From Adenanthera pavonina (Eukaryota > Streptophyta > Magnoliopsida > Fabales > Fabaceae): DNA of 64,000 nt. A program made the translations under genes and the position numbers. Below, piece by piece: positions 35,530 to 48,440 of this stretch. The notes below the pieces were generated by a model, which did not search any database, was not told the origin of the DNA, and saw nothing but the letters and a program-made list of their open reading frames with translations. The stretch covers positions 15,502,501 through 15,566,500 of the forward strand of contig JAIVEN010000012.1 of the NCBI GenBank assembly GCA_026686845.1, written 5' to 3'. Position 1 is the stretch's first letter; every line of letters begins with the position of its first letter.

Positions 35530-35745
35530 GGTCCACGTAAGCATATATTATGTGAAACTAACGTTGAAATCATGTATATAATTTAAAAGTTGTGGTGATT
35601 TTGAATCAGGATGTACGCAAATCATTGCACATCTAAATCATTACGCATTTGATGATAAACACTACACAATGCATCACTATATATGACCCATTCCATGCAT
35701 GGGGCTTGAAAAAGTTAATTTAGGCTAATTTATTATATCTTGTGA
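35530..35745 (+). repeat. Diverged copy of the DNA upstream of the BAHD gene
   Basis: Shares with 41775-41985, in the same orientation and order, GAAATCATG, ATATAATTTAAAA, GTGGTGATTTTGAAT, ATTACGCATTTGATG and TCTAATTTATTATA-like words across about 200 bp. It is either a dispersed repeat or the trace of a tandem duplication. Confidence 0.6.
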
Positions 35746-35939
35746 CAATTTGATATCCCAAAAAAATAACCAAATACAACAAATAATTATATAAGAAAGA
35801 GTAAACTTGCACTTTCCAATTTGATGTTGACGACGACATTTTTTTTTGCCTAAAAAAGAGGTACACTTATGATACCCTCATGATATAGCTAATGATCATA
35901 CGAATATGGCCTATAACATCTAAATTTTTATGATTTTGT

Positions 35940-38400
35940 TTGAATTATAGTTTAGAAAATTATTGCATAATTAGAATTAAAAGAGTTTAAATATCTTATG
36001 TAGATGAAACTAGGGACTAAATTGCAAAGGATGATCAGGGACCAAATTGCAAAAATAAATTGGATAGCATAATTGAAAATATTAATTATTAGCAAAAAGA
36101 CAAAAAAATGGGACATAGATGTCATTTTCTCAAACAAATTATCTGTTCAGTATTTGCTAAGACTCATTATAGGAAATGATTTAGGAAAATTATCATAAGA
36201 AATTATACTCTAATAAGCAAAACCAGAAAATAGATATATTGGGCAGAAAATTGATCTAAAGTTCCATAATCTGTAAATTAATAAGAATTAGAAAATAAGT
36301 CTAGATCAGGAAACTCAAATATATTAGGGCATAAAAAGAGATACTGAATTTTTTTATAAGGTTTAAATAGCCATAAAATCGGTCTAATGCATATTAGGTC
36401 AAAATTAGAGTCCGAGCCCAGTAAGACTACACTGGTTTCTTAATGGGCTAAAAGTACTATTCATGGAGGCCCAATAAAGGTATAGAAAATCCTAATAGAC
36501 CAAGGATAATTTTTGGAGGCCCAAAAGTATTATTGACAAGAATAACTCAAACGATATCAAGAAAGGATAAAGAGCCCAATAAGCCCAATTCACCCAATTC
36601 TCAGACTGATTAAATTATAGGTGACCCAGTAGACTATGAAATAATTAAGAATAAGTCCAAAATAATTTTAGAATTTTTATAATAATCATCTATGCAGAGA
36701 GATTATAGGAAAAACTAACCAGGACTAATTTTATCAGTATTTTCAGTTAAAACCCAATAAGGTAAAATATTTTTTAAAATAAATTATATGGGCTTAGAAA
36801 TGATTAATTAAGGTTATAATGAGTTTGAAATTCATATTTTAAATATATTTATACATGAAAAATTTTACTAGACAAAATTTACATAATCAGAGCCCGAAAA
36901 CCCGGTATATGTTGAAATTGGGCCTAGAATTAAATGGTTTAAACCCAAATAATTAAAGGCATTATCTTGGACTGAATTTGGACTCAAAATTTCATGCAAA
37001 TAAGAAGGAAAAGGAGTGGAGAAGAGTTAACCACCATGCATGATACTATTTCAAAGATTAGGTGTCAAAATTGGAAACTTGGATGAAGTAAGCCTGTGTA
37101 AGCATAATGATGCAATATTTACCTTATTTAGAGATAAAAGTGGCATCCAAATTAATGATAAGAGAGGAAAAATTAATTAGATAATAATTATGTGAAGAAA
37201 TTAGGTGTATGGTGGAGAAAAGATGTGATGTAGTGCAATTTTGGCCCTTGGATCAAAAGTTAATCCAATGAATGGAGTTGCTTCTTGTTGTCTATAAATA
37301 GGCTCTTCCTCTCCTCCATTCTTCATAACAGAAAATGAAAATACATCCTATATTAGTGAGAGAGTGAGTTATAGAGAGAAGGAGGAGAAGAGGAAAGGAA
37401 AGTTTGCAAATTTAAGGTAACATCTTTTCCCTTTCTTGCATTTTATTTCTAATTAAATGATTGTTTAGATCTTGTATTTCTATGATTGGTAGGTAGAAAA
37501 CATGTTTATGATATGAATATGATGATGATGTTGGATCAAAATGGTGAAAGAATAATGAACATACTATAAAGTTTGCATGAACAAACATGAATATGTGAAG
37601 AGTATGATGAATATGCTAAAAGATGCATTTTGATCTTAAATGTTACCATGCCAAAATGAAATCATGTTTCTTGCAATTATTTTTAAATATTATGCTAAGA
37701 ATTGAACTATGATGTTATTGGGATTTTCATAAATCTCACTCCACCAAATATCTAACCATGATTAGGTCCAAATTATGTATGTGAAAGGCAAGGAGATAAA
37801 GGAGGATCTATGAAGAAATGTTTAAAAATAAGAAGGATATTTTGGATGCTTATGTAATATCAAGTCTAATGACATTTTATGTTACAATTATGTAAATTAT
37901 GTGTGATTCCTAGATGATGAATAAAAGTCTATTTTGGATCAATTTTACATGTGTTATGTGACTACTGTTGAGAATATGACATTATGGAATTTTATGGAAT
38001 GAAATTTGGAAAAATAAGGGTAAAATTGCAAGTAAATTCATGAAATTTACTGTAGCTATTTGCCCAATAAAACTCCAAATTAATATTTTTCCCTTATAAA
38101 ATATTTTAAGAGATAAATTTAGCAATTTGAACTACCCTTAAACGATTTTTTTAGAATTAGTTATGATTTTTCAAAATTTAGTCAAATTTTTATATTTACA
38201 AAATGAATAGTAACTTTTAGTAAATTTTTGAAATTTTCGAATTTAGCCTAAATCTGCTTCCAAATGTATCTAATTGGAACCTAAATCACTAAGGATGAAT
38301 AATAAATGATTCATAAGGTTAGGGTTTAACATGGCATTGGTCGGCTAGAGGCACTAGACACATCCAGAAGGAGAAACAATGGGAAGGCAAGATTTTTTTT
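35940..38400 (+). other. Possible LTR-like or promoter-bearing non-coding region
   Basis: Contains GGGACCAAATTGCAAAAA-type phrases and AAGCCCAATAAGCCCAATT runs often seen in plant gypsy LTRs, a TATA box and a GA-rich leader ending at a GTAACA donor-like site (37418). No TG...CA ends or target duplication were found, so this stays tentative. Confidence 0.3.
37292..37301 (+). promoter_or_regulatory. TATA-box candidate
   Basis: CTATAAATAGG followed by a pyrimidine-rich start region (CTCTTCCTCTCCTCC) and a GA-rich leader is a good plant core-promoter arrangement. No coding sequence follows. Confidence 0.4.
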
Positions 38401-38489
38401 GTATTTGGCACAAAATGAATTTGTTGCTTGATGAATTTCAAGTTATTTACCATCCATTTTGTTTTGTAAATAGTACCATTTACTGTATA

Positions 38490-38818
38490 TCTATTGGATA
38501 TATATATATATATATATAAAAATTACAACGATATCTAAAAATTGAATTTTTCAAAAATATAATATTTAATGGCAGTTTTCCAAAACTACTCTTAAATAAT
38601 AATAAAAAACTATAATATGTTATATATATATATATATGATATAATATATTACAATTCAGTTCAAACTTCCTACAAAGTAAAGTACATGGCTCATAATTTA
38701 ATTAATTTCACAATTTAGCAATAGTTTTAACAGACTCTTGCAACACTTTTCCGACAACTAAAAGCAACATCTTTATTTTTTAAAATTTTTCAACCTTTTA
38801 ATCCTAATTATTGACACT

Positions 38819-38854
<36 letters not shown>

Positions 38855-39560
38855 AATATAAATTTATAGGAAGTCATGTTATTCATTAGTTATGAATAAT
38901 GCAATTTATTTCAAACTTTATACACTATACAAAACACATCTCTAGTTTTTTTTTTTTTACCGAGATATACATCTCTAGTTATTATTGTTGTTGTTGTAAA
39001 TTTCTTACACAACTTATGTATTATATGGAGAAGATACGTTTAATGAAATAAAGGAGAATTATATGAAGATATTTTAGTCAATGTTGCATTAATTAATACT
39101 TTCTTAATCTATATGTCATAATCTTAAACAACAAAAATTATGAAATGGAGAGATTATTAGAAAGTAACAAAAGAGCTACATGATATATATATATATAATT
39201 ATAATTCTCCTTAAACTTTGTGTAATGCATGTGGTTTACAGTTTAATTAGTTTTACATTTTAGTTTTAGCAACGGTTTTAACAAGCTCTACTATACCTTT
39301 CTAAAAATTAAACGCAATCCTTTTTAAAAATTTTCAACTTTTTTATTCTAATTATCAAAACGCACACACATACACAAATAAATGTGTCACATACCCCTTT
39401 CACCAAAAAAAAAACTGTCTTACATGCCCAACACCAAATTCGAAATGGTTTAATACAATAACAGACAGAGTGACGCAAAGAAATTAATGAAAGTGTATGG
39501 TGCCCACTTCATTCTTTGCTCTCTCTCTCTCTCTCTCTACATATATATATATATATATAT
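38490..39560. repeat. AT, CA and CT microsatellites with a diverged ~190-bp direct duplication
   Basis: Runs include (AT)n at 38498-38518 and 38621-38640, (CA)n(TA)n at 38817-38852, and (CT)n(AT)n at 39519-39560. The blocks 38640-38830 and 39185-39375 share TTTAGCAAnnGTTTTAACA, AAAATTTTTCAAC and CTAATTAT-type words, ending in CA repeats both times. Confidence 0.6.
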
Positions 39561-39638
39561 TTTCCTTATATCTTTCTTAGAACATACAATGTTGTAATTT
39601 ACTTACTACAGAGACCTCTCGAACTCCAAGAGAAGCAA

Positions 39639-41440
39639 CTAATAATCAAGAGAAGCAAATTGCAGAAGTTCTGGATTGCTTTCAAATTGAGCCATATGAA
39701 GCTGTTTCAAAGTCACCCATGCCTCTATTCCGTCATCACATTTTGAGGTCATCAAAATGATCACATTTCTTATAGGAACTCGAATAGTACACACCCAAGT
39801 TGGCTTACCAAATCCAAAACTCACTTCCTAGAAACCAAACCTTGTCCAGCTACTAAAGATATAGCAAGGAACTCGTTTTTTTACCAACAAAAACATCACT
39901 TCTATTGATTTAAGGACCTCAGAAAGCCCTTCAGCATCTCCTTGAAGCTTACTCACATAATCTTTATCAATCTTTTTTATGGATTTCCTCACAACCTCAG
40001 CCAAATCTTTCAGCTTTACTTCCTTTGTTTTGTCTAATTCCACAACGGGAGAATAAGCTGTTTGCCAAAGATTACCTGTAGAACCAAAAGAGAAAAGCCC
40101 AATAATTTTATCTATCAAAATACCACCCCCCCCCCTTCTATAGGATTTTTCATGATCTTAATGTAGACCTTTACAAAATGTTGAAGCATTTGTGATTTAT
40201 TTATTTATTTATGTATTTATTTTTTGAATGTGCCCTTCATTAATTGAGTTGGGTACGTAGAGGGAATAGAAGCGACATATATTTAACATGGAGATAGGGC
40301 TTAATGACTTTAATTAATGGTAATTTTGAATGTTGTGATATGTTGAAAAAATTAAGGTGTCAAGCTAATTTTAACCACTTTATTTTTAATTTATATAATT
40401 CAGTTAAAAGTGTCTCTTATAAATAGGATTAGAAGGAATAATAATATTTATATAAGAGAAATATGAAGCAGAAAAAGTTGCATCCCCTAAAGGATGCATT
40501 CTTATCATGAATTTAGTTCTTACCATGTTATGTACTATATAGTATTACCTATGGTGTTCTCCGGCAATGGTGGCGCCATCCGGCTACGAATGTTGACTGC
40601 ATGTGACACCATAGAATATTGATAAGCTCCTCCTGCAGCTTGCATGGCAGCTTTCCATATGAGAGCCGTCACAGCTTCAACTCTGGTGGGTTTATCATTA
40701 GAGTCTCCATAAACTAATTTATCTCTAAGTTCACACAAGCTCTTCCCACTGAACAAAAATCTCCTTGATGTGATATTCTTCTCACCCATTAATCCGCTCG
40801 TTATGTCAATCTCTATCTCCCTTGCTGGGAAAAGCAAAGAAGCCTCCATATTAGGAAGAGAATGTTTAGGAGCATCATTTCCTTCTTCCATTGCTTTTTC
40901 AGACCAAGCTTGCAGAAACGAAGCCATTGTTGTTCCATCACAAATTTTGTGTGAAATGCACACGCCAATCCCCACACTTCCACAGCCAAACTCAGTAACT
41001 TGAACTTCCATTATGCGACGATATTCTTCATTCTATGGTTTTGGGTTGTAAGGATCTAATGGAAGAAACATTTTGATCTCATTAGATTGAGGAGTTTTAC
41101 TCTTTAGAAAATCTGAGAGCTGAAGTGGGATTCTAGCCTCAAGATAAAGAACACCTTCGTTGTCGCAATCGACATAGGCATTGCTTTTTTCTCCTTTGAA
41201 TCTTCCACAAAATGGGTAGTAAAGAGTGAAAACTTGTGATAGCGAAGCCTTTAGCTTTTGAGATATTTTGGTGAATGAAAGATCAGAGGGAGAATAGAAA
41301 AGGACGACCGGAACGTAAAATGAATGAGTAGCTAACTGGTCGAGGATAGAGATTTTGAAGTGTTGAAGATGAGATGATGTTGGAGATGATGGCTTTATAG
41401 TGTTTTTGGACACAATCTCAACTTTAGCTACTTCCACCAT
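39639..41440 (-). pseudogene. BAHD acyltransferase (vinorine-synthase-like), two nonsense codons
   Basis: BAHD enzymes move acyl groups from CoA thioesters to alcohols or amines in specialised metabolism, in the cytosol. Exon 1 is 41440-40549 (MVEVAKVEIVSKNTIKPSSP), with donor G/GTAATA. The intron is 473 bp. Exon 2 is 40075-39639, after CTACAG. The frame is continuous over 443 codons, normal for the family, and the intron sits at the place common in vinorine-synthase-like genes (ENTIG/NLWQ). The catalytic HxxxD is intact (HKICD, residues 164-168). Two TAG codons break it: residue 136 (after NPKP) and residue 380, where relatives have Tyr just before the DFGWG motif, which itself reads SFGFG here. 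I chose the start at 41440 because it fits the family N-terminus. With no other indel in the gene, loss looks recent. Confidence 0.85.
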
Positions 41441-41520
41441 TTCTGCGAGAAATGTTAAAAGGTTAAGGAAGCTTGTGTCTAACTTGGTTGATGGTGGCGG
41501 AGGGAGGCCAGACTCTGGGG

Positions 41521-41563
41521 TGTGTATACACACACACGTGTGGCGCATGCGTGCGCGTGTGTT
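41521..41563. repeat. Alternating purine-pyrimidine tract upstream of the BAHD gene
   Basis: GTGTATACACACACACGTGT then GCGCATGCGTGCGCGTGTGT is about 40 bp of nearly strict alternation, prone to Z-DNA. It lies about 80 bp before the BAHD start codon. Confidence 0.7.
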
Positions 41564-41774
41564 TTATTTTTTTTTTTTTAGAAAAATAATTAAAATTATT
41601 TTTTAAGTAAATATCATGTTTGAGTCTTGTATTTGAAGAAAGGTTACTGTTAGCCAAAAAATAATAATAATAATAAACAGTAATGTATATATAAATATTA
41701 CAATTCTTAGATTTCTAAGAAAATCCGATAAACTTTTTTTAATTAGATTTTTTATATAAAATAATGGATAAGTG

Positions 41775-41985
41775 TAGTCAACGAAATCATATATTAGGTA
41801 AAAGCAACGCTGAAATCATGCATATAATTTAAAATTATGTGGTGATTTTGAATTAGGAAGACAAAATTCATTACACATATAAATTATTACGCATTTGATG
41901 GTAAAATATAGCAACAACATCCCCATATATCACCATTCTAGCTATGGGCTTAGATAAGTAAATTTAGTCTAATTTATTATACTCC
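41775..41985 (+). repeat. Duplicated upstream block of the BAHD gene (partner of 35530-35745)
   Basis: See shared words listed for the partner. This copy lies about 340 bp 5' of the BAHD start. Confidence 0.6.
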
Positions 41986-42070
41986 CTCCATCTCCAATTA
42001 TAAGAGACTTTTGAGAGTCTTCATTTATCCCAAAATATAAGAGACATATATATAATTTATGGAACAATTA
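41982..42070. mobile_element. Stowaway-like MITE end
   Basis: TACTCCCTCCATCTCCAATT then ATAAGAGAC is the classic Tc1/mariner MITE terminus of plants. A clear matching right end was not found. Confidence 0.45.
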
Positions 42071-42364
42071 ATATTATTTTTCTTTTATACCCTTAAGTAA
42101 TTGAAGCTATGTTGATAATTACTAGTAATTAATTAGTCTCACTTCAAACTTCTAATGTAGATAATTCTAAAAGAAAAATTGAAAATTGTAGTATAATTAA
42201 TAAATTTAATTACTAAAATTATTTTTTATACTAATAAAATAATTATTTATTTCTTATAATTAAGGGGAAAGTGAATATCCTCTAACAAATTGATGTATAC
42301 AAGAACGGCGGAGAACAGCGAGGAGAGAATGAGGTCAATCTACATAACATAAACAGACTCAAAA

Positions 42365-42506
42365 AATAACTTACAGTTGTGATCAACCTCAAAAGTCATA
42401 ACTTTTTTTATTAAGCAGACACGCAAGCCAACTCAATAAATAACTTATAGCTGTGATCAACCTCGTAAGTCAATAACTTTTGTTACTAAGCAGACACGCA
42501 AGCAAG
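42365..42506. repeat. Tandem duplication, period 74 bp
   Basis: AATAACTTACAGTTGTGATC through AAGCAGACACGCAAGC occurs twice (42365 and 42439) with a few changes. Confidence 0.85.
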
Positions 42507-42960
42507 AATCCCATTTATTTTAAATGCCGCGCGTGGCAAGAAACTCTAATTTAACCAATTAAATAATTTTCTATATATATGATGCTAAATTTGTGAACTT
42601 AAATGCTGGATGAGATCAATTCTCCATGAAAGCACGCATATGATATCCAACTTGTTAATATATATATATATATAATATATTATATATATCATATAAGATA
42701 TTTTTAACTATATTTCATATATATTAGAAAAAGTTGAACCATTAAATTTGTTAAGAATTTCTAATTTTTTTCACTATTTTCCTTTATTAACTATATTATT
42801 CAGCATACTTCTTATAATATTTATCTCTCACTTATTAATTATAAACTTAGGGTATGAATAAAAAATAATTAATATACTAGACAATCATATAAGATATCCT
42901 ACATTTTGAATCAAATACTATTTCTAGAAAATGTCCTACATTTTAGAACTAGATGAAATA

Positions 42961-43250
42961 TATTACCTTTGTGCCAAAATGTAAAAGACCTTTTCGAATA
43001 TGTTTATTTTAAAATGTAATAAATAAATGGCTTTTATCTTATAAACTGATATATATTTTTTAAATTTTATCTTTAATTAAAGTAAACTTATTATTAGGAG
43101 ACATGAGTTAAAAAAAATTAAATTGAGAATATTAAATGAGAGCATTTGCAGAAAAAAAAATTTTTAACATATTTAATATATTTGATTATTTTCTTGACTA
43201 TGATGATTCAGTTATTTATTTTTCACATTTTAGAACAGAGTGAATATATC
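42961..43250. mobile_element. Small MITE-like element, about 290 bp
   Basis: The left end, CTTTGTGCCAAAATGTAAAA, and the right end in reverse, CACTCTGTTCTAAAATGTGA, form imperfect inverted repeats around an AT-rich core, the pattern of mariner MITEs. Confidence 0.45.
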
Positions 43251-43599
43251 ATAGCAATGTGCCAGATAATTATGAATCAATTTTTTGATTGTGTCGCAGC
43301 TTACTAATCAAATCCAATGCTCGATATTGAGAACCCCTCACACCAATGTAGATGAGTCAATGTTGGTTCATGTACGAGGGATACAAATCTTATTTGAATC
43401 GTTTTGATAAAATTTTCTGGTATTATGTCGAATTGTCCATTCTTAACAGACTTTGTATTTGATTTTCCAGTCAATTTGACTTTTTCTCTCAACATCAATT
43501 GGATATATAGGCAAGAAGGCGGATAATACATGTGCGTTAAATTGAGAGCATATTCAGTGATGTGTTCATCACAAATCAAAACCATTTTTTATTAAAATT

Positions 43600-46500
43600 C
43601 AATGGTATAAATTTAATGTTATTTAATTTTTATATTTTTAATATCTCTTTATTTTATTGGAGGAAGAATTAAAATAAATATAATTCTATAATTATCTCTT
43701 TTTTTAAATATGATCTTATCATTGGAAAATAGAAATTTAAAACTTCAAATTTAGACTATCTAAATTAGATTTGGATAGTCCAAATTTTATTTCTAAGCAC
43801 ATGGTCACCGAATGTGCTCCAAGTAAATTCAGGCCAACGAAATAGGCACGGTAAATTTACTTGTAATATTTGAACATATCATTATATACTGCCGAAAAAG
43901 ATAATATATCATTATATATGTAAAAATATAGTAAGGAGTTATTAAATTAGTATTTATGCGATAACAATTTCTTATACACATACATAAACAAAATCGATTA
44001 ATGTTCTTAGAACTCAAGGGAAATCAATTTAAATTCTATTGGTGCGCATGTTAACAAAATTAATTTTCATATCAGGAAATTATCTAACTTTTATGCCTTA
44101 TTGAACATCATAAGATATTTAACATTATGTAAATTAAAGGTGGAAAATAGGTGTTTATACAACCGTATTACTATTCTGGTGGGAAAAAAAAAGTATGAAA
44201 TGATATAAAGATACGATATTAATTAATTATTTTATTAATTAATTCACAAGAACTTTGTGTTTTTTTAAGCAAAACCACCTATGGCTGGTAGCCTGGTAGT
44301 GATGTTAGGACACTTAGGGTATATATGTTTGGGAGTTTTGGATGGAAAGAAATGGATCAATACTTTATATATTTGTGATTCGTTTATATTATAATTTATT
44401 TGAAATTAAACATTTGATCCTTATATTTTTATATCAGTTTTTAATTTGCTTCTTATAGTTCCAAAATTTTCAATCCATTCCCTCTATTTTGTACTGTTTA
44501 ATCTGTCACTCGCTAAAATTTGGCAAAATTGCAAATTTAGTCCCTACAACATCTAGATCACAGCTAAAGGAATTCATATATGGCCAACGGTTCATGGGTG
44601 GATGCCAAAATGGATAAAAATCTTCATTAAAAAAATTTATAATCAAATGCAGGCAAGGATTTGAACCAGGGCAATTCTAAAATAAGTTAATTATGGTTCA
44701 TTTCAAATTTCAGTATTCATTTGCTGCAGGTTTCTTGTGTTTGGCTTCATGGGTCGTGGGTTTCGATTTGAACAATCTATTTTTGTTTGCATCTTGTTTG
44801 TGTCACACCTCCCATTTCACAGCCAACAACCCAAAGTAAGGATCCACAAACGATGGATCCAAAATAACCCATTTTCTTCAGTGGATTTCCAAACCATAAA
44901 GAAGGCCCATATTTTAACATTCCACATTATATGGTGGACCCAGTCCATCTCCACATTATTTTTGTTACAGGATTTATTTTAATTATCTTTACGTATCAAA
45001 AAAATTAATTTTCAGCTATATTGAGAATACTCCTAATCCTAAAAAAAAAATTAAGTGAAAGGAATTTGATACATTTTATAAACAAGATTTGGTACAAGTT
45101 TTATTGATGAAAATATTATATTGAGATAGCTAACGAACTACTGTTTGAATCCATAGATAATACGCAAAAGTTAATATAAACAATATTAGTGTAAAATATA
45201 AAAGATATATATGGTAAGATGCAGTATTTATGAAAAATGCGCCTTCTATTTATATAAATAGAGAAAAAATTGTGGATTTTTTTTATGATTCATCAGTATT
45301 TATTTTGAGGAATAACAAAAATATAATTATAATGAAAGCCCAAAAATAATCAATTGACTATTATGCTCTCTAATAAACAAAATCACCCAAATTTTACTCT
45401 TCATTTTTTTAACAAACTTATATAAAAATATTCAACTTATAAATAAAGTAATTAGTAAAATTTCACTTAAATGATATGCGTGATATAAATGAAATGAAGA
45501 ACATTAAATAAACATATTATGCAAATATCTTACTCTACTACTTGACATTATCAAAATTAATCATATAGATTACTAAATCTAACAAGAAGATTTTAGCATA
45601 TCACACATAAAAATATGACAAGGGAGGCTAATATGCTGACACCTCATGCCATTGACCTTTGTTATATCAATATATGTTGCATGGATACATAAAAAAAAAA
45701 AACATATGCGTATCTAATACGTATTATATATAATACACATATCATATTTTACTATAAGTATCTTTAGTTTTTCTCTATATAGCAACGATACGGATATGTG
45801 TGTCGATACGATACAGCATAATACAAAAGATACGTTAATTTCTAAAATTTTATGATATGGGTGCAAAGAATATTTATACATATATAATATTATCTATGTA
45901 ATTATTTATATGTATAATTAATAAATATACTCATTAAAAGAAAAATGAGTATTAAATATTCTAAAAATTATATTAGAAATAATAAAGTAAAACATAAAAT
46001 ATTTATAACAATTTCAAATGTTCATATTTTACTGTAAAAATTTGAAATGATATATATATGATTACAAAGTGATACAAATAGATTGGTATGCACAAATATA
46101 GTATGTATATTACACGATACAAGTGCATTTACTTTTTTAAAGTATCAGTGTTTCATAGGTTTTTTTTCTTTAAAAATTCTAAAATAACTGAAAAGATTAT
46201 AGAAAAAACTCTAATTTTTTTTCTTTTTTTTTTTTGAAATTTTTTATATGATCTTGGTTTAGATATTTTTATATTGCTATTAAAATACTAATTTAAAACT
46301 CAATTTTTTATGATTATTTTATTTTTTAAGCATTAATTTATTTAATATATATATTATTTTATATGTATATTTCTCATACATATATCCTAAAATTTTAAGA
46401 TTTGTTGCATCTTATATACCCATATCCATATTAATACATAATATATATATATATGTAATAGATAACTAGGTTATTCTTGTCCAAAAAAAAATAGCCAGAT

Positions 46501-47570
46501 AATTCATCCCAATTTATATAAAATGAATTAAGAAATTTAAATTCCTTTAAGCTCAACTTCCGGATTTAATGAGTTAAATTTAGAAGGTTAAATATCATAA
46601 AATAAAAAATAAAACATGTATGAATCTCGAGCATTGTGAATATCAAAAACTATATTAGGAGAATTACCTATTTGCAGTCAATAATATTTAAATCTAACTC
46701 GATATTAGAGATACAAAATAATTACATAAAAAAATTATGAATATTTTTAATAAATTTCGGGGCCAACATATTTAGATTTTCAAACATATGGGAGCATAAT
46801 ATAAACAGGGCATATTATTAAATTATTAATTTAATTATATAGATGAATGAATTTTACAAAGTTGAGGAAAGACATCTTGTCCTCTGTTTGTATAAACTTG
46901 TAGTCTTTTGCATTATTTTTTATTAAGTAATAAATTTACTGAACTTCATTTTTTTCATAAATAATATTTTTGAATTTTAAATTACATTTCAGTAATTTAA
47001 TAAACTTTGAATTATGTATAAATAGTCTTTTTATATATCAGGTTTTTCATCAGTAAACTAAAAATTATACCCATTAATGACAAGAGATAATTATGTTATA
47101 CTATAAATTAAGCATAAAATTTATACAAAGTCACTATTTCATAAGTTCCAAATTTATATTTTAGACTTATATATACAACACACGGATAAACTTGTCTATT
47201 TCATATAATTTAATAATCTAGAGTTCTCAGTTCTGTAGTGAAATAAAATAAATAATCAAAGATTGAAAATTGCACAAGGCAGTAATTAATTTGTCCAAGC
47301 TGATGAATCTCATAAAATTAAATTAAACAAAAAAATAAGACAAATAATAATGAAAAAAGAATAAAACATAAAATTCACCAACAAAACCTATAGATATATA
47401 GAGTAAAATATATATGCATATATAATAAATTTATTATTAAATTTTAAACATAAAAATTATAATAATTTGATGCAAACTAATGTAGGTAACAAGATGTAAA
47501 TATAAAATATAGAATATATGGGAGTATACCTCACGGAACCAATATATTAAGAGGTTCATGCACGATGAGT
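43600..47570. other. AT-rich intergenic region, no gene recognised
   Basis: Only short, unconvincing reading frames. A stretch at 45690-45850 has repeated ATACGTAT, GATACGGATATG and GATACGATACAG words such as occur in plant repeats. A B-box-like GGTTCAAATCC sits on the minus strand near 44654-44664 without a matching A box. Confidence 0.6.
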
Positions 47571-47599
47571 GATTGAGTGATCAGAAGAGATTGTTTTTG

Positions 47600-48060
47600 A
47601 GAGAGAGCTTCTTCACTCAAACGATTCGTATTTCACTAACCACTCTTCTGTCATCATTTGTCCAGTTCGTATGTATATATATATATATATATACACCGCA
47701 TATTAAGAGTACCACTATAAGTTATGACAATGTTAATAAATATATAGATATGTGGGCAAAATATATATATATATATATAAATCGACACACACAGCTTCTT
47801 CAATATAAAATGGTTCGTACACCAGCTGATAAGTTAGCTCATCTTAGTGTTGAGACACGCACCTCCAGCTTTGTTCTTGCTGAGGCTCCGCCGTTAGAAG
47901 TCAGTCCCTTGTGCGTTCAGATGTTTGATGGGCTTCTTAGCTCCTATTCCTAAATATTTGAGGTTTTAACTTCTTTTCAAAAAAAACAAAAAAGATTCGT
48001 ATTCTACAAACCACTCTCCTGTCATCGGGTTGTCCAGTCCGTCCACGCCTTCTCAGGTGA
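47600..48060 (+). repeat. Repeated leader-like segments upstream of the carboxylesterase
   Basis: GATTCGTATTTCACTAACCA then CTCTTCTGTCATC (about 47623-47670) recurs as GATTCGTATTCTACAAACCA then CTCTCCTGTCATC (about 47994-48040). A shorter echo (AGCTTCTCCAGTAATACGAT, 48379-48398) lies just before the carboxylesterase start. They look like copies of a 5' flank. Confidence 0.5.
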
Positions 48061-48352
48061 CGAGATTGTTTAATACTCCTTCTTGTACTCTGTGTACTCT
48101 GTATAGAATCTTTTATCATAATTTTAAATATAAAATTTTTTATAATATATAGGATAGTATTTATTATATATTTTTAAAAAAGTGTCTCTATTTAATGTAT
48201 GTAAAAAGAAAGAGAGAAAAATTAAATAAGGATAATTTTAAAAAAATATTAAAATTTTTAAAAAAATTGAGATAATTAATTAATTTTAATTCTAATTCTT
48301 TATTCAATTGTGATTTGATTAAATGATGTTATATTAAAAACTGAGTTAGTAT

Positions 48353-48363
48353 TATATATATAG
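48353..48363 (+). promoter_or_regulatory. TATA-box candidate of the carboxylesterase gene
   Basis: TATATATATAG lies about 85 bp before the ATG at 48441, leaving a normal short leader. Confidence 0.45.
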
Positions 48364-48440
48364 AGGTATGTAGCCACTGAGCTTCTCCAGTAATACGATT
48401 CGTATTGATCAACAGTTCAACACACGCCTCTCCGTCTGCA

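Noticed and set aside
43304..43585. A 93-codon minus-strand frame
   Set aside because: No domain or motif recognised, in AT-rich DNA where chance frames of this length occur.
47573..47953. A 126-codon frame upstream of the carboxylesterase
   Set aside because: Runs through TA microsatellites (IYIYIYT peptides) and matches no family I know.
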